DNA from: Candidatus Susulua stagnicola
GTDB taxonomy: Bacteria; Omnitrophota; Gorgyraeia; Duberdicusellales; 4484-171
Reading direction: 5' to 3'
DNA: 28,357 bases
Assembly: GCA_030765735.1 (NCBI GenBank)
Contig: JAVCBZ010000061.1
Coordinates: 1-28,357 of the forward strand
The notes below the pieces were generated by a model. It made no database searches and was not told the origin of the DNA. It saw nothing but the letters and a program-made list of their open reading frames with translations. Each line of letters starts with the position of its first letter. Position 1 is the stretch's first letter. Below, one piece after another: positions 1 through 10,319 of the stretch. The translations under genes and the position numbers were made by a program.

Positions 1-26
1 ACTTTAGAATAAAACCACTTAATAAA

Positions 27-455
27 CTAACCAACCTCTTTTTCTAATTTCTTTAAGATTGAAAGAGCCAAATAAGAAGTACCAGTAACAATTATAGCAG
101 CGCTAAAATATCCACAGCCAACAGCTAGCCCAATCGCCGCACTAATCCAAATACTTGCCGCTGTAGTTAGCCCACGAATTCCTTCTTTACTTCTTATGAT
201 CGTACCTGCGCCAAGAAAACCTACTCCTGTAACCACTCCAGCGGCAATTCTCCCAGGATCAATAGAACATCCATCTTCTTTAAACATATAATAAATATAA
301 AGAGAAGTTAGCATTATTAAAGTTGACCCAACAGTAACTAGAATGTGGGTTCTTAACCCAGCGCTAACGCCTTTTTTCTCGCGCTCTAAACCAATTACTC
401 CGCCCAAAATAACGGCTAAAATTACTCGTATTGTTGTAGAAAATAAAGTTATCAT
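27..455 (-). CDS. MgtC/SapB family membrane protein, short form
   Basis: This 142-residue, very hydrophobic protein has about four membrane segments. The MgtC/SapB signature is clear: an N-terminal GGVIGLEREKKG block (about residues 18-29), a GLRTHILVTVGS block (33-44) and a GVVTGVGFLGAGTI block (73-86), followed by GLTTAASIW. It ends after the membrane domain, so the cytoplasmic ACT-like tail of longer MgtC proteins is missing; short forms of this kind are common. Family members are tied to growth in low magnesium and to membrane potential or ATPase control, but the exact activity is unsettled. The ATG lies one base after the tsaD stop, so it is probably the last gene of the gatCAB-ctpA-tsaD transcript. 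The family call is firm; the role is not. Confidence 0.9.
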   Translation of the reverse strand: MITLFSTTIRVILAVILGGVIGLEREKKGVSAGLRTHILVTVGSTLIMLTSLYIYYMFKEDGCSIDPGRIAAGVVTGVGFLGAGTIIRSKEGIRGLTTAASIWISAAIGLAVGCGYFSAAIIVTGTSYLALSILKKLEKEVG

Positions 456-456
456 C

Positions 457-1446
457 TTAATTAGCTTGGACTTTTAAATTCATAGCACTCTTTTTCCCTT
501 TAATATTATACAGGTAAAAGCCTAATCCTGCAACTATTGCTGCATTATCACCTGAATACTCTAAAGGCGCAAGAAAAACTTTTATTCCTTTTTCTGCTTC
601 ATCCTCAAGGCGTCTCCGTAAATATTTGTTAGCAACGACTCCTCCTCCGCAAACAACTCTCTTCATCTTAAACTTGTTCTTTGCCTCTAAAATAGTACTT
701 ATAATTGTCTCTAAGGCTACATATTGGAAAGAAGAAATAAGCCTTTTTTTCATCTCTAGTTTTAAAGGGCCTTTTTTCTCTATTTCTTTCTTCTTATAAA
801 TAAGAGCAGTTTTAATGCCACTAAAACTTAAATCAAGACCTATCTTCCCACATTTAAATTTAAAATCATTCTTATATTCATCTTTAAAAAGTTTATCAAT
901 GATTGGTCCACCTGGATAACCTAAATTATAAGCTTTAGCTATTTTATCAAAAGTTTCTCCACAAGCATCATCACGAGTCTGTCCCAAAATTTTTATTCTA
1001 TTAAAATCATCTACTTGGCAAATCTCAGTATGACCCCCTGATATTATTACTCCTAAAAAAGGAAACTTTAATTTATTTGAATAATTTAGGAAAGGAGCAA
1101 ATAAATGAGCATGAAGATGGTTAACACCAACAAATGGTTTTTTTAAAGCCACAGAAAGCGCTTTGGCAAAATTAAGCCCAACAACTAATGCCCCACCTAA
1201 ACCAGGCTTATAGGTTACAGCGATCAAATCTAACTTTTCTAGAGATATTTTCGCTTCTTTGCTAGCAGCAGCTAAAACTTTATCAATATTGTTAAGGTGA
1301 GCTCGAGTAGCTATTTCTGGTATTACCCCACCATATCTTTTATGTTCTTTTAAAGAAGATAAAGTTACATTGGAAAGTACTTGATACTTATTTAAAATTG
1401 CGCAAGAGGTTTCATCGCAAGAAGTTTCGATACCTAAAGTATACAT
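457..1446 (-). CDS. tsaD: tRNA N6-adenosine threonylcarbamoyltransferase TsaD
   Basis: TsaD transfers the threonylcarbamoyl group from TC-AMP to A37 of ANN-decoding tRNAs, working with TsaB and TsaE in the cytoplasm. The 329-residue protein has the usual length and an ASKHA fold. It starts with GIETSCDETS (residues 5-14), carries the metal-binding HLHAH motif (H110 and H114), a SGGHT phosphate loop (136-140), YPGGP, LSFSGIKTA, and the C-terminal CGGGVVAN and GDNAAIVAG blocks. It lies 31 bases after the ctpA-type gene and one base before the MgtC-family gene, so it should be cotranscribed with both. The partners TsaB and TsaE are not in this window. Nothing in the sequence looks degenerate. 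Confidence 0.97.
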   Translation of the reverse strand: MYTLGIETSCDETSCAILNKYQVLSNVTLSSLKEHKRYGGVIPEIATRAHLNNIDKVLAAASKEAKISLEKLDLIAVTYKPGLGGALVVGLNFAKALSVALKKPFVGVNHLHAHLFAPFLNYSNKLKFPFLGVIISGGHTEICQVDDFNRIKILGQTRDDACGETFDKIAKAYNLGYPGGPIIDKLFKDEYKNDFKFKCGKIGLDLSFSGIKTALIYKKKEIEKKGPLKLEMKKRLISSFQYVALETIISTILEAKNKFKMKRVVCGGGVVANKYLRRRLEDEAEKGIKVFLAPLEYSGDNAAIVAGLGFYLYNIKGKKSAMNLKVQAN

Positions 1447-1459
1447 ATTTTATATTATT

Positions 1460-1481
1460 GTAGGGTCAGGGCTGGGCCTAC
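1460..1481. repeat. short palindrome spanning the ctpA-type stop codon
   Basis: GTAGG (1460-1464) and CCTAC (1477-1481) form a 5-bp stem around a GC-rich loop, in otherwise AT-rich DNA. The stop codon of the ctpA-type gene (1478-1480) lies in the right arm. It may be a small dispersed palindrome or a weak attenuator between the ctpA-type gene and tsaD. There is no T-run, so it is not a typical intrinsic terminator. Confidence 0.35.
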
Positions 1482-2689
1482 CGTTTCAATATAAGGATAC
1501 CTTTAACCAAGTCCAAAGCTCTCACTATCTGGTTATCCTTTTTGTAATCAAATTCTTTTTTCTTATCTAAATCCTCAAAAACATCTTCTTCTGTTTTCTC
1601 AACATTCTCTTTAGGAATTATAATATCTGGTTCGATGCCTTTCTCGTGAATACTCTCACCATTTGGCGTATAATATTTAGAAGTTGTAAGACGCATGGCT
1701 GATCCGTCAGACAAAGGAAGTATTGTTTGTACAGACCCTTTTCCAAAGGTTGTTTCCCCAATTAAAACTGCCCGATTATTTTCTCTTAAAGCTGCAGCAA
1801 GAATCTCACTTGCTGAAGCACTACCCTTATTTACTAATACCACTATAGGAATATTTAAATACTTTTTACCAAAAAATTCTGATCTATATATCCTTTTTTC
1901 TTCGTTTCTTGAATCAGTAGATACAACTACTTCCCCATTACTTAAAAACTTACTTGATATATCAATGGATGAATTAAGCAATCCTCCAGGATTATTCCGT
2001 ACATCAATGATCAAGGCTTCTAACCCTTCTTTATCTAATTTCTCTAAAGCTTTACTCAAATCTTTAGAGGTAGACTCTCTAAACTCTCCTATTTTTACAT
2101 AACCAACACCATCTTCTAAAATCATTGGTCTTTTTATGTCTTTTATTTTTATTATTCCTCTTACAATAGTTATATCCTCAACTTTTCTGCTCTCATCTCG
2201 TACAACAGTTAAGATAACCTTAGTTCCAGGATCACCACGTAATTGTTTAACTGCACCATTTAAAGTAATATCCTTGGTCATTTCACCATCTATTTTTATA
2301 ATAATATCTCCAGCTTCAATCCCAGCTTTCCATGCTGGTGTATCTTCAATTGGAGAAATAATAGTAAGAAGACCATGTTTCATAGTAATTTCAATTCCTA
2401 AACCTCCAAATTTTCCTTCAGTCTCTACAAGAAGATTCTTATAATCATCAGGAGTTAAAAATTGACTGTAAGGATCTAAAGAAAGAGCTATCCCTCTCAT
2501 AGCTCCATAAATCAAATCTTCAGCAGTTTCTTCCTCTACATATTTACTTTCAATGAGTACTAATCCTTCAGCAAATATTTCAAGTTCTCGATATAATTCA
2601 TCTTTGTCTTTACCAAAAGATAGTCCTACTTGGTATGAAGAAATAATTACTGCTAAAATTACTATAAAAACAATAGATCTTCTTTTCAT
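1478..2689 (-). CDS. Secreted S41 carboxyl-terminal processing protease
   Basis: This is a C-terminal processing serine protease of the CtpA/CtpB type, acting outside the cytoplasmic membrane. The 403-residue protein has a signal peptide or membrane anchor at residues 5-25, an N-terminal helical cap, a PDZ domain (about 90-175, with FGGLGIEI and the carboxylate-binding region) and the peptidase S41 domain (about 185-360). The catalytic serine lies in the GSASASE block (289-295) and the general-base lysine is K317 in FGKGSVQ. IDVRNNPGG (228-236) is the usual substrate-channel motif. Its start overlaps the gatB stop by 4 bases (2686-2689), so it belongs to the gatCAB transcript. Substrates cannot be inferred; cell-wall enzymes and their regulators are typical for the family. 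Confidence 0.94.
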   Translation of the reverse strand: MKRRSIVFIVILAVIISSYQVGLSFGKDKDELYRELEIFAEGLVLIESKYVEEETAEDLIYGAMRGIALSLDPYSQFLTPDDYKNLLVETEGKFGGLGIEITMKHGLLTIISPIEDTPAWKAGIEAGDIIIKIDGEMTKDITLNGAVKQLRGDPGTKVILTVVRDESRKVEDITIVRGIIKIKDIKRPMILEDGVGYVKIGEFRESTSKDLSKALEKLDKEGLEALIIDVRNNPGGLLNSSIDISSKFLSNGEVVVSTDSRNEEKRIYRSEFFGKKYLNIPIVVLVNKGSASASEILAAALRENNRAVLIGETTFGKGSVQTILPLSDGSAMRLTTSKYYTPNGESIHEKGIEPDIIIPKENVEKTEEDVFEDLDKKKEFDYKKDNQIVRALDLVKGILILKR

Positions 2690-4101
2690 TTCTCAATCCT
2701 CCTTTTTAACATTTCTTTTGCCACTTGGGGATTAGCATTACCTCTGCTTTTTTTCATTACTTGACCAACAAGAAACATTATTGCTTGTTCCTTGCCTTCT
2801 AAATATTCTTTAACTGGCTTAGGATTTTCTTTAATGGTCTCTTGAATAAATAGACTTAGTTGATCTTCCCCAGAAACTTGGACAAGATTTTCTTTTTCAA
2901 TAATATCATCAATATCTCTGTTGGTAGTAATGCTTAAAGAAAGAACTTTCTTGACTGCTAAATTATTTAATTTCTTTTCAGCAAAATATTTTACTATCTG
3001 AGCAAATTTTTGTGGAGATATTTTTACCGAGTCAAATCCTTCCTCTAAAGTATTTACTTGTTCCAAAAACGCTCCTAGGAGCCAATTAGATAATTCTTGA
3101 GATTTAGAATATTTTCTATTAGCTTCTTCAAAAAAATTAGCTAACCATGGATCAGAAAGAATTATATCTATTTCTTTTTGATTAATTTTATATTCTTTGA
3201 TGAATCTCTCTTTCTTCTCTATTGGTAATTCTCCAATCAAAGATTTTTCGTGTTTGATAAGCTCATCAGGAACAGAAAAGTCTAAGAGATCAGGTTCAGG
3301 AAAATAACGATAATCATGAGCCTGTTCTTTAGTACGCATAAGCACTGTTTTCAAATTATCAACATCCCATAACCTAGTCTCTTGAATTACTTTTTCTCCT
3401 GATTCTATCACCTTAGCTTGGCGTTTAGCTTCAAACTCTAAAGCAGCTTTGACACCTCTAAAACTATTCATATTCTTTAATTCAACTCTTGTCCCTAATT
3501 TATCTCCTTTTTTGCGTAAAGAAATATTAGCATCACAGCGCAGAGAACCCTTTTCCATGTCGCAATCAGAAGCACCAACATATTGAATAACTAATTTTAA
3601 ATAAGTTAAATAATCAAAAGCTTCTTCAGGGCTTCTTATGTCCGGTTCAGAAACAATTTCCAATAATGGCGTACCAGTACGATTAAAATCTACCCATGAA
3701 CAATTATTTTTATGAATAAGTTTGCCAGCATCTTCTTCCATATGCACTCTATTTATATTTACCTTCTTACCTGATGGAAGCTCTAAAACCCCTTCCTCCC
3801 CTAAAGGCATTTTATATTGAGAAATCTGATAGCCTTTAGGCAAATCAGGATAAAAATAATTTTTACGTTCAAAATATATAGAATTATTAATTCTGCATTT
3901 TAGGGCTAAAGAAACTCTTACCGCTACCTCCAAAACTTTCTTGTTGAAAACTGGTAAAACTCCTGGATAACCACAACAAACAGGACAAATATTAGTATTA
4001 GGTGGGCTTTGAAATTCTGTAGAACAAGAACAAAATATCTTTGACTTTGTTTTTACTTGTGTATGAACCTCAAGACCAATTACAATTTCAAAATTACTCA
4101 T
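2686..4101 (-). CDS. gatB: Asp-tRNA(Asn)/Glu-tRNA(Gln) amidotransferase subunit B
   Basis: GatB is the kinase and tRNA-binding subunit of GatCAB. It phosphorylates the misacylated Glu or Asp on tRNA before ammonia from GatA amidates it. The 471-residue protein is full length: GLEVHTQ (residues 9-15), a zinc-type cluster FCSCSTEF...CPVCCG, the [15 protein letters not shown] block, LRCDANIS, and a C-terminal helical plus YqeY-like tail with the conserved GxxM and RGxANP region. Its start overlaps the gatA stop by 8 bases, which suggests translational coupling. Its 3' end overlaps the following protease gene. All expected motifs are present. Confidence 0.98.
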   Translation of the reverse strand: MSNFEIVIGLEVHTQVKTKSKIFCSCSTEFQSPPNTNICPVCCGYPGVLPVFNKKVLEVAVRVSLALKCRINNSIYFERKNYFYPDLPKGYQISQYKMPLGEEGVLELPSGKKVNINRVHMEEDAGKLIHKNNCSWVDFNRTGTPLLEIVSEPDIRSPEEAFDYLTYLKLVIQYVGASDCDMEKGSLRCDANISLRKKGDKLGTRVELKNMNSFRGVKAALEFEAKRQAKVIESGEKVIQETRLWDVDNLKTVLMRTKEQAHDYRYFPEPDLLDFSVPDELIKHEKSLIGELPIEKKERFIKEYKINQKEIDIILSDPWLANFFEEANRKYSKSQELSNWLLGAFLEQVNTLEEGFDSVKISPQKFAQIVKYFAEKKLNNLAVKKVLSLSITTNRDIDDIIEKENLVQVSGEDQLSLFIQETIKENPKPVKEYLEGKEQAIMFLVGQVMKKSRGNANPQVAKEMLKRRIEK

Positions 4102-5527
4102 AACTAATCCTTGGTATTTCTTTATGAAACTCAGTACACTTTTGGAAAGCTGAACCTAATCCTATAAGCGTCTCTTCATCAAACTCTTTTCCTATTAGCT
4201 GTGCTCCTATTGGTAATTTTTCAGAAGAAAATCCACAAGGAAAAGAAACAGCTGGCAAACCAGCTAAATTTGTAGAAATAGTATAAATATCTGATAAATA
4301 CATGCTCAAAGGATTACTAGTTTTTTCTCCAATTTTAAAAGCAGTTGTTGGAGATGTTGGAGTAAGAAGAACGTCAACTTTTTTAAAAGCCTGATCAAAA
4401 TCTTTTCTAATTAAAGTTCTAGCCTTAAGAGCTTTTAAATAATAGGCATCATAATACCCGCTAGAAAGACTATAAGTACCTAAAAAAATCCTTCGCTTTG
4501 CTTCATCTCCAAAACCTTTACCTCTAGAATTAGTATAAAGTTCTTCTAAGCTCTCACCCTTTTCTCTTAAGCCATACTTAACCCCATCAAACCTTTGCAA
4601 ATTTGAACTCGCTTCAGAAGAAGCAATAATATAATAAGTAGCTACAGCATACTCAGTATGAGGTAAGCTGACTTCAATTATTTCTGCTCCTTTCTCTTTA
4701 AAAATGTTTTTAGCTTTTTCAACTACAGTTTTAACTTCCTCATTTAGCCCTTGACCAAAATATTCTTTAGGTATCCCTATTCTTAACCCTTTGATATCAT
4801 TATTCAAGGCTTTAGTAAAATCAGGAACATCTAGAAAAGCTGAAGTTGAATCTTTATCATCATGCCCACAAATGATATTAAGAAGATGAGCACAATCAAT
4901 AAAATTAGTAGTGATCGGTCCAATCTGATCTAAACTTGAACCAAAAGCAACTAAACCAAAACGTGAAATTCGACCATAAGTAGGTTTGAAACCTACTACC
5001 CCACAAAGACAAGCTGGCTGACGAATTGAACCTCCAGTATCTGAACCTAAGGAAAAAGGGACTAACCTTGCTGCTACGGCTGCTGCAGAACCACCACTTG
5101 AACCACCAACAACTCTCGTTGTATCCCAAGGATTTTTTGTTGGCCCATAACAAGAATTTTCTGTTGACGAGCCAAAAGCAAATTCATCCATGTTGGTAGT
5201 TCCAATAATATTTAATCCCGCATTTTTTAACCTCTTTATTACCTCAGCATCATAAACTGCTACATGACTAGCTAAAATTTTAGAAGCACAAGTAATCTTT
5301 TTTCCTTTTATGCAAATATTATCTTTTATAGCAATTGGCAATCCTGAAAGAGTAGACCCTCCCTCTCCTTTAATTGGTTGGTCATAATCTTCAACAAAAC
5401 TACCTAAAGCAGGGTCAATTTTCTTTATCCTACTTTTAAAGAAAGAAAAAACCTCTTCTTTGTTCAGCTCTTGATTTTTTATTCTTTCTGCTAGTTGGCT
5501 ACCATTAATATTAATTAAATCTTCCAT
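4094..5527 (-). CDS. gatA: Asp-tRNA(Asn)/Glu-tRNA(Gln) amidotransferase subunit A
   Basis: GatA is the glutaminase subunit of GatCAB and frees ammonia that is channelled to GatB. The amidase signature is intact: K68 (PIAIKDN), cis-Ser S143 (GGSSGGS) and nucleophile S167 (GSDTGGS). The spacing between these three residues is the same as in characterised GatA enzymes. At 477 residues the length is normal. The ATG follows a GAGG only three bases upstream, and that GAGG belongs to the right-hand end of a palindromic repeat lying in the gatC-gatA gap (see 5531-5585). The 8-base overlap with gatB points to coupled translation. Confidence 0.98.
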   Translation of the reverse strand: MEDLININGSQLAERIKNQELNKEEVFSFFKSRIKKIDPALGSFVEDYDQPIKGEGGSTLSGLPIAIKDNICIKGKKITCASKILASHVAVYDAEVIKRLKNAGLNIIGTTNMDEFAFGSSTENSCYGPTKNPWDTTRVVGGSSGGSAAAVAARLVPFSLGSDTGGSIRQPACLCGVVGFKPTYGRISRFGLVAFGSSLDQIGPITTNFIDCAHLLNIICGHDDKDSTSAFLDVPDFTKALNNDIKGLRIGIPKEYFGQGLNEEVKTVVEKAKNIFKEKGAEIIEVSLPHTEYAVATYYIIASSEASSNLQRFDGVKYGLREKGESLEELYTNSRGKGFGDEAKRRIFLGTYSLSSGYYDAYYLKALKARTLIRKDFDQAFKKVDVLLTPTSPTTAFKIGEKTSNPLSMYLSDIYTISTNLAGLPAVSFPCGFSSEKLPIGAQLIGKEFDEETLIGLGSAFQKCTEFHKEIPRISYE

Positions 5528-5530
5528 TTA

Positions 5531-5585
5531 CCTCATTAGAAGTTTTGTTTTTTTCTTCAACCCCGATACTTCTAACGGGGTTTAT
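5531..5585. repeat. Dispersed palindromic repeat, copy 1 (gatC-gatA gap)
   Basis: The left arm CATTAGAAGT (from 5534) is complementary, with one mismatch, to the right arm ACTTCTAACG (5568-5577); the two are separated by a T-rich loop. A second copy with the same arms, the same loop style and the same orientation lies at 25792-25850. The right end reaches into the gatC stop codon (5582-5584), and the left end supplies the GAGG in front of gatA. On the minus-strand transcript it would form a hairpin between gatC and gatA. Confidence 0.75.
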
Positions 5586-5866
5586 TCAACAACCTTGGGA
5601 GTTTTAAAATAACCATTTTCTAAAGATGGGGAATTTTTTAATATTTCCTCTCGACAATCAGAAGGCACAACCTTATCCTCACGAAAAACATCCCTAGCAA
5701 TATGAGCTCCTCTTGAAGGTTGGACTCCTTCTACATCTAATTCTTTTAGTTTATCAATGTAACCAATTATCTTAGAAAATTGCTCTTCTAAAGAAGTTTC
5801 TTGCTCAGAAACTATTTTTATCTTAGCTAAATTAGCTACATATTTTACATCTTTTCTATCAGCCAC
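5582..5866 (-). CDS. gatC: Asp-tRNA(Asn)/Glu-tRNA(Gln) amidotransferase subunit C
   Basis: GatC is the small scaffold subunit that wraps around GatA and stabilises the GatAB complex. The 94-residue protein shows the family pattern: an N-terminal helix VKYVANLAKIKI (8-19), a middle helix with IIGYIDKLKELD, then VQPSRGAH and a C-terminal FREDKV...SPSLENGYFKTPKVVE strand. The start is GTG, chosen because AAGGAG lies at an ideal distance upstream and no ATG fits the conserved N-terminus. It is the first gene of the gatC-gatA-gatB-ctpA-tsaD-mgtC run and has an extended -10 promoter just upstream. Its TAA stop is shared with a palindromic repeat. Confidence 0.95.
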   Translation of the reverse strand: MADRKDVKYVANLAKIKIVSEQETSLEEQFSKIIGYIDKLKELDVEGVQPSRGAHIARDVFREDKVVPSDCREEILKNSPSLENGYFKTPKVVE

Positions 5867-5886
5867 AAATCTCCTTTTATTTTAAA

Positions 5887-5895
5887 ATTATACCA
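5887..5895 (-). promoter_or_regulatory. Extended -10 promoter upstream of gatC
   Basis: On the minus strand TATAAT (5887-5892) is preceded by TG one base upstream (TGGTATAAT), an extended -10 element. The -35 region is poor. The predicted transcript starts near 5880, about 15 bases before the GTG of gatC and just before its AAGGAG. It would drive the gatCAB operon separately from rpoD. Confidence 0.6.
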
Positions 5896-5951
5896 CCGAC
5901 TATCTAAAAATCTATTACTTTCCCTCAAACTTTTTTGTTTTTTACTTCTTT

Positions 5952-7496
5952 CTACGAAGAATGCAATTTGCCTCTAAAAAGAGTAAGCTCCAAGAATGTC
6001 TGAAGTCGTCGAGAACGACTAGGCCGTCTTAATTTTTTTAATGCCTTAGCCTCAATTTGTCGTATACGTTCACGAGTAACTTTAAAAATGGTTCCCACTT
6101 CTTCCAAAGTTTTAGGGCTACCATCTTCAAGCCCAAACCTTAGAACTAAAATATTTCTCTCACGTTCAGTTAAGCTGTCCATAGCCTGACCTAATTCTTC
6201 TTTAAGCATAGAAAACACAGTAGCATTAGCTGGTGATACCGCTTTTTTATCTTCAATGAAATCACCAAAAGAAGTGTCCCCATCATCACCAATTGGTGTA
6301 TGGATAGATATCGGTTGTTGAGACACTTTCATGATATCTTTTATCTTGTTAACCGGAAGTTTTAATTCTTTAGACAATTCTTCTGGGGTAGGCTCTTTCC
6401 CTTTTTCTTGAATAAAAAGCCGTGAAATCCTAATTATCTTATTAATAGTCTCAGTCATGTGTACAGGAATTCTAATAGTCCTAGCTTGATCAGCAATAGC
6501 TCGAGTTATTGCTTGTCTTATCCACCAAGTTGCATAGGTAGAAAATTTATATCCTCGTTTGTACTCAAACTTTTCTACTGCCTTAATAAGACCAATATTG
6601 CCCTCTTGAATTAAATCAAGAAAAGAAAGATCTCTGTTTACATATTTTTTAGCTATGCTAACCACTAATCGTAAATTTGCTTCAACAAGCGTACTCTTGG
6701 CTTGGTTATAAAGAAAAGCTTTGTGAAGAATTGCTCTCATCTTGTCCCTTGGTGCTTCTTTGTCAAAGCCTAATTCTCTTAATAATTTATTTCTTTCTTT
6801 TGTCAAAGATCTCTTCTCAGTAACTTTCTTTTTACCTTTAGTTTTAATTTTTTCAATTTTTCTTCTTAATTTTTCAGATTCTCTAACAATATTCCTTGTT
6901 TTAGCAATGATTTTCTCAATAATGCCAATTGTAAAATTGAATTCTTTTAAAACATCTGTCTGGCTTTCAATTTTCTTAATTCTTGATAACTTACCATAAA
7001 GTTTCTTGATCCTTTGAACCTCTTTTTCTTTATTTTTAATTTCACCCTTAACAAAATCATCAGGATTAAGCAAATCTTTTATTAACTGCTTAGATATATG
7101 TATAAAAGTATTCCTGGCTATGCCAGTAGAAAATACTTCCTCCCGTAAAGTTTCTTCAGTATCTTCAATTCTTTTTGCTAATTTTATCTCTTCCTCGCGA
7201 GTAAGCAAAGGAATCTGGCCCATCTGTTTTAAATACATCTTAACCGGATCATCTATCGGTTGTGTTGTAGTTGTGCTTTGTTTTTTATTTTCCTTCTCCC
7301 ATTCTGGAACCTCTTGAGTTTCTAAAACACTTATGTCCTTACTATCTAATTGCTCAAAAATAGTATCCAAATCCTTAGCGTTTACTATATCTTCGGAGAG
7401 AAAATGATTTATCTCATCATAAGTAAGGTATCCTTTTTTCTTCCCCAAATCTGCTAATTGCTTAATACTTCTTTCTAAAAGTTTTTTCTTAACCAT
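5952..7496 (-). CDS. rpoD: RNA polymerase primary sigma factor (sigma-70/RpoD)
   Basis: This is a primary sigma factor of 514 residues. It has a region 1.1-like N-terminus (1-55), region 1.2 with [11 protein letters not shown] (83-93) and a lysine-rich non-conserved insert (about 115-255). Region 2 follows (270-340) with [32 protein letters not shown] and the -10-reading [14 protein letters not shown] helix. Region 3 comes next, then region 4 with [27 protein letters not shown] for -35 recognition. Intact region 1.2 and the lysine-rich insert argue for a housekeeping factor rather than an alternative one. The 8-base overlap with dnaG is the classical macromolecular-synthesis arrangement, here without rpsU. 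GAGGTAAGGA precedes the ATG. Confidence 0.97.
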   Translation of the reverse strand: MVKKKLLERSIKQLADLGKKKGYLTYDEINHFLSEDIVNAKDLDTIFEQLDSKDISVLETQEVPEWEKENKKQSTTTTQPIDDPVKMYLKQMGQIPLLTREEEIKLAKRIEDTEETLREEVFSTGIARNTFIHISKQLIKDLLNPDDFVKGEIKNKEKEVQRIKKLYGKLSRIKKIESQTDVLKEFNFTIGIIEKIIAKTRNIVRESEKLRRKIEKIKTKGKKKVTEKRSLTKERNKLLRELGFDKEAPRDKMRAILHKAFLYNQAKSTLVEANLRLVVSIAKKYVNRDLSFLDLIQEGNIGLIKAVEKFEYKRGYKFSTYATWWIRQAITRAIADQARTIRIPVHMTETINKIIRISRLFIQEKGKEPTPEELSKELKLPVNKIKDIMKVSQQPISIHTPIGDDGDTSFGDFIEDKKAVSPANATVFSMLKEELGQAMDSLTERERNILVLRFGLEDGSPKTLEEVGTIFKVTRERIRQIEAKALKKLRRPSRSRRLQTFLELTLFRGKLHSS

Positions 7497-9261
7497 TCCT
7501 TACCTCACTATTAATTCGACTATATTCTTTCATTAATTCTTTCACCTTCGCCTTATCACCTTTTGCTTCAAATTCTTTTATCTGAATTTTTAATTTTCTT
7601 TTAACTCCTAAAGCAGCTTGTTTATGAAGCTTCACCAAGCTTTCCTTAAATAATTCCTTATCTAGTGCAATATCATCATCTAAGGAAATTCGAGAAATAA
7701 AACCACTAATTTCCTTATCTGTCACCTTACTTAATAATTTTTGTATTGATACATCTTTCTCTTTGGAATAATTATCAAAAAGAAATGACACAGTTTTTTG
7801 AGCTAATTGTGATTGAAAATACTCTGATTTTAAATTCTTTCTTGCTATAGAAAATGCCTTAAAATTAGTAAACATAAATTTAAGCAAAACTTTTTCAGTA
7901 ACTGCTAAGGGTTTATTATCTAAATTTATTTTTTTTTCTTGGTAAGCATTATCTAATGCCTTCCTGTTATTAAAGCCACTTTTTTTAAAAAAACTATTAC
8001 GAAATTCTGCAATCACAATTTCTTCTTTAATATTCAAATCATTAGCAAGTTTTTTAATATATTCATACTTTTGAATCTCACTATTAAGCTTACTCAAAGT
8101 AATCAACATCTCCTTAACAATATTTGTTTTACCTTCTATAGATTTATTATCGTAAAATTCTTTTAAGCTATCTAATTTATAATCAAAAAAATCAAGCTTT
8201 TCATCTAGCAATTTCATAAAAACTTCTTTGCCGTTTTTATGGACTAAAGAGTCTGGATCATATCCCTTAGGTAGGCGCACAATTTTAGCTTTTAAATTAT
8301 TTTCAATAATTAAATCTATTGATCGTGTTGTGGCAGCTTGTCCAGCCTTATCAGAATCATAAACTAAAACTATGCAAGAAGTGTACCTTTTTATCAAACG
8401 AATCTGCTCAGAGGTAAGTGCTGTCCCTAAAGAAGCTGCTATATTTCCTACCCCCCTCATAAAAGGCGTAATCATATCTAGATAACCTTCAACTACAATT
8501 ATATTATCCTTTTTAACAATTTCTTCCTTGGAGAAGTTAAGACCATATAAATGGTCTCTCTTGCTATAAATACTGCTTTCTAAAGAATTAATATACTTAG
8601 GAGAATTTGGTATATCTTCCCAGGTTCTTGCTCCAAACCCAACAACACGCTTGCGAATATCAAAAATTGGAAAAATAACCCTATTTATAAAAAGATCACG
8701 AAAACTTCCTCGAGTTGAAGTAACCAAAGATGCTTTTTCCAAAACTTCTAAGGTAAAATTTGCTTTACGCATATGCTGAATAAGAGAATTATGCCCTGGA
8801 GCAAACCCAAGATTAAATTTATCAATTGTCTCTGGACCAATTCCTCTTTTTGCTAAATAGGAACGAACTGGCTGACACTCTTTATTCTCTTTTAAAACAT
8901 TATGAAAAAAACAAGCTGCTTCGTTAATAACTTCATAAAGAAAATTCTTATTTTTACTACTCTTACCTTGCTGTTGAGGCATAACCATACCTAATTTGTC
9001 CCCTAATATTTCTACAGCTTCTGGAAAAGTTACTTTTTCAATAAGAGTCAAAAACTGAAAAATACCTCCACCTTCGCCACACCCAAAACAATGAAAAATT
9101 TGCTTTTGGGGGCTGACAACAAAAGAAGGGGTCTTCTCACCATGAAAAGGACACACAGCCTTAAAATTTCTACCAGCTTTCTTCAAAGGTATATAGCCAG
9201 AAATTAACTCTACAATATCTGTCCGGGATTGAACTTCTTCTATAAATTGTTGAGGAATCAT
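7489..9261 (-). CDS. dnaG: DNA primase DnaG
   Basis: DnaG makes RNA primers for replication. The 590-residue protein has the N-terminal CHC2 zinc finger (C37, H40, C58, C61), the catalytic core with the RVIFPI and GFGAR motifs (194-212), and the TOPRIM domain with EGYLD (258-262) and DSDKAG (302-307) for metal binding. A C-terminal helical helicase-interaction region ends in a charged coil. Length and order are normal. It overlaps rpoD by 8 bases and lies 98 bases after the NIF3-like gene. That gap is AT-rich and could hold a promoter, but I see no convincing -35/-10 pair in it. Confidence 0.97.
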   Translation of the reverse strand: MIPQQFIEEVQSRTDIVELISGYIPLKKAGRNFKAVCPFHGEKTPSFVVSPQKQIFHCFGCGEGGGIFQFLTLIEKVTFPEAVEILGDKLGMVMPQQQGKSSKNKNFLYEVINEAACFFHNVLKENKECQPVRSYLAKRGIGPETIDKFNLGFAPGHNSLIQHMRKANFTLEVLEKASLVTSTRGSFRDLFINRVIFPIFDIRKRVVGFGARTWEDIPNSPKYINSLESSIYSKRDHLYGLNFSKEEIVKKDNIIVVEGYLDMITPFMRGVGNIAASLGTALTSEQIRLIKRYTSCIVLVYDSDKAGQAATTRSIDLIIENNLKAKIVRLPKGYDPDSLVHKNGKEVFMKLLDEKLDFFDYKLDSLKEFYDNKSIEGKTNIVKEMLITLSKLNSEIQKYEYIKKLANDLNIKEEIVIAEFRNSFFKKSGFNNRKALDNAYQEKKINLDNKPLAVTEKVLLKFMFTNFKAFSIARKNLKSEYFQSQLAQKTVSFLFDNYSKEKDVSIQKLLSKVTDKEISGFISRISLDDDIALDKELFKESLVKLHKQAALGVKRKLKIQIKEFEAKGDKAKVKELMKEYSRINSEVRNG

Positions 9262-9359
9262 AATTGTAAAAATAAAATGATAAGCAATAAATGATAATCA
9301 AGAAATAAAAATCAAATTTTCTTCCTCTAAATTACCAATTATAAAATATAACTGTGAAT

Positions 9360-10319
9360 TTATTTATTTCGTTTGAATCTTCGAAACCCTGAAAATTCGT
9401 AAATCTTAATTTTTTCCTTACTCTCGATATAATCAAGCATAATATTAATACCCAAGCTATCAGAAGCAATATGTGAAGCAAAAATTACATTTATCTTGGA
9501 TTCTTTACACTTATTAAAGTGTTCTTCGGATTGATGCATAGCAATTATAGTATCAACTCCTTTAGCAGCAAGCTCTTTGTAAATGCCCTTTGGACCTTCG
9601 GTGCCTCCAGTAAACTCAAGATGAATATTCCTACAACGAGATTTCTTATTCCCTAATACTATTTGAGGAGGATTATTATTTTTTGCCGCATCAATATACT
9701 CAGGAATATTTTGAAGAATATCACTTATATTGCCTAAAGAAGTAGGTTTAACCTTATCTATTTTTTTTCTCAAGTATTGATAAGCAAGATTATCGCAAGG
9801 CGTATGGGCACACATAAAATCTATATTAAGTAATTTAGCTATATCAACACTTCTTGCATGATTTGCTGCGCTTACTCGTCTGGCAACTTGCGATTTTCTC
9901 TCTTGAAGAAGTTCTTCACAAACCCCTAAAGCTATTCCTTCGTTAGCAAAAACATCAACCTGTAAATCCATTACATCATAGAATTTAGCATACGCTCGAC
10001 CTTGAGGATGATGAGATACTACTAAATCTATTTTTTCTCCCTTTTCTCTCAATCTATCAACAAGGACTAATTCTCCACCATCAACATCAATCCCAACAAT
10101 CATAGATTTTATATTTTTTGTTAAATCACCAGTAAGAATACGAGTATCAGCAAAAGGATTAAATAATACATCTTGATCAAATAACTCTTTATCTCTATTA
10201 GATAATTCTTCGAAATTCTTTTTATTTTCCTTAAGAATTATTTCAATTTCTTTAAAATTACGAACATCAGAATCAATGCCTTTTTTTACTATTTCTTGAT
10301 AAAGGTTTTTCAGCTTCAT
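9360..10319 (-). CDS. NIF3-like (NGG1-interacting factor 3) putative dinuclear metal protein
   Basis: This 319-residue protein looks like a divergent member of the NIF3/DUF34 family, which folds into hexamers with a two-metal site and has no settled function. Visible family features are GIDVDGGELVLVDRL (77-90), the metal-binding VVSHHP motif with H103 and H104, and a C-terminal MHQSEEHFN and SHIASDSLGI pair that matches the usual GHxxxE region, although Asp replaces Glu. The first 60 residues form a longer N-terminal segment than in typical NIF3 proteins of about 250-280 residues. The ATG has AAGGAGGT upstream, located inside the end of the cvpA-like gene. Family membership is likely; no substrate can be named. 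Confidence 0.75.
   Translation of the reverse strand: MKLKNLYQEIVKKGIDSDVRNFKEIEIILKENKKNFEELSNRDKELFDQDVLFNPFADTRILTGDLTKNIKSMIVGIDVDGGELVLVDRLREKGEKIDLVVSHHPQGRAYAKFYDVMDLQVDVFANEGIALGVCEELLQERKSQVARRVSAANHARSVDIAKLLNIDFMCAHTPCDNLAYQYLRKKIDKVKPTSLGNISDILQNIPEYIDAAKNNNPPQIVLGNKKSRCRNIHLEFTGGTEGPKGIYKELAAKGVDTIIAMHQSEEHFNKCKESKINVIFASHIASDSLGINIMLDYIESKEKIKIYEFSGFRRFKRNK

Noticed and set aside
1695..2444. Plus-strand open frames antisense to the ctpA-type gene
   Set aside because: They lie opposite a full, motif-complete protease gene and show no family pattern; they are mirror frames.
9262..9359. A dnaG promoter in the 98-base gap
   Set aside because: Several AT-rich -10-like hexamers exist but no matching -35 at a good distance, so I do not call one.
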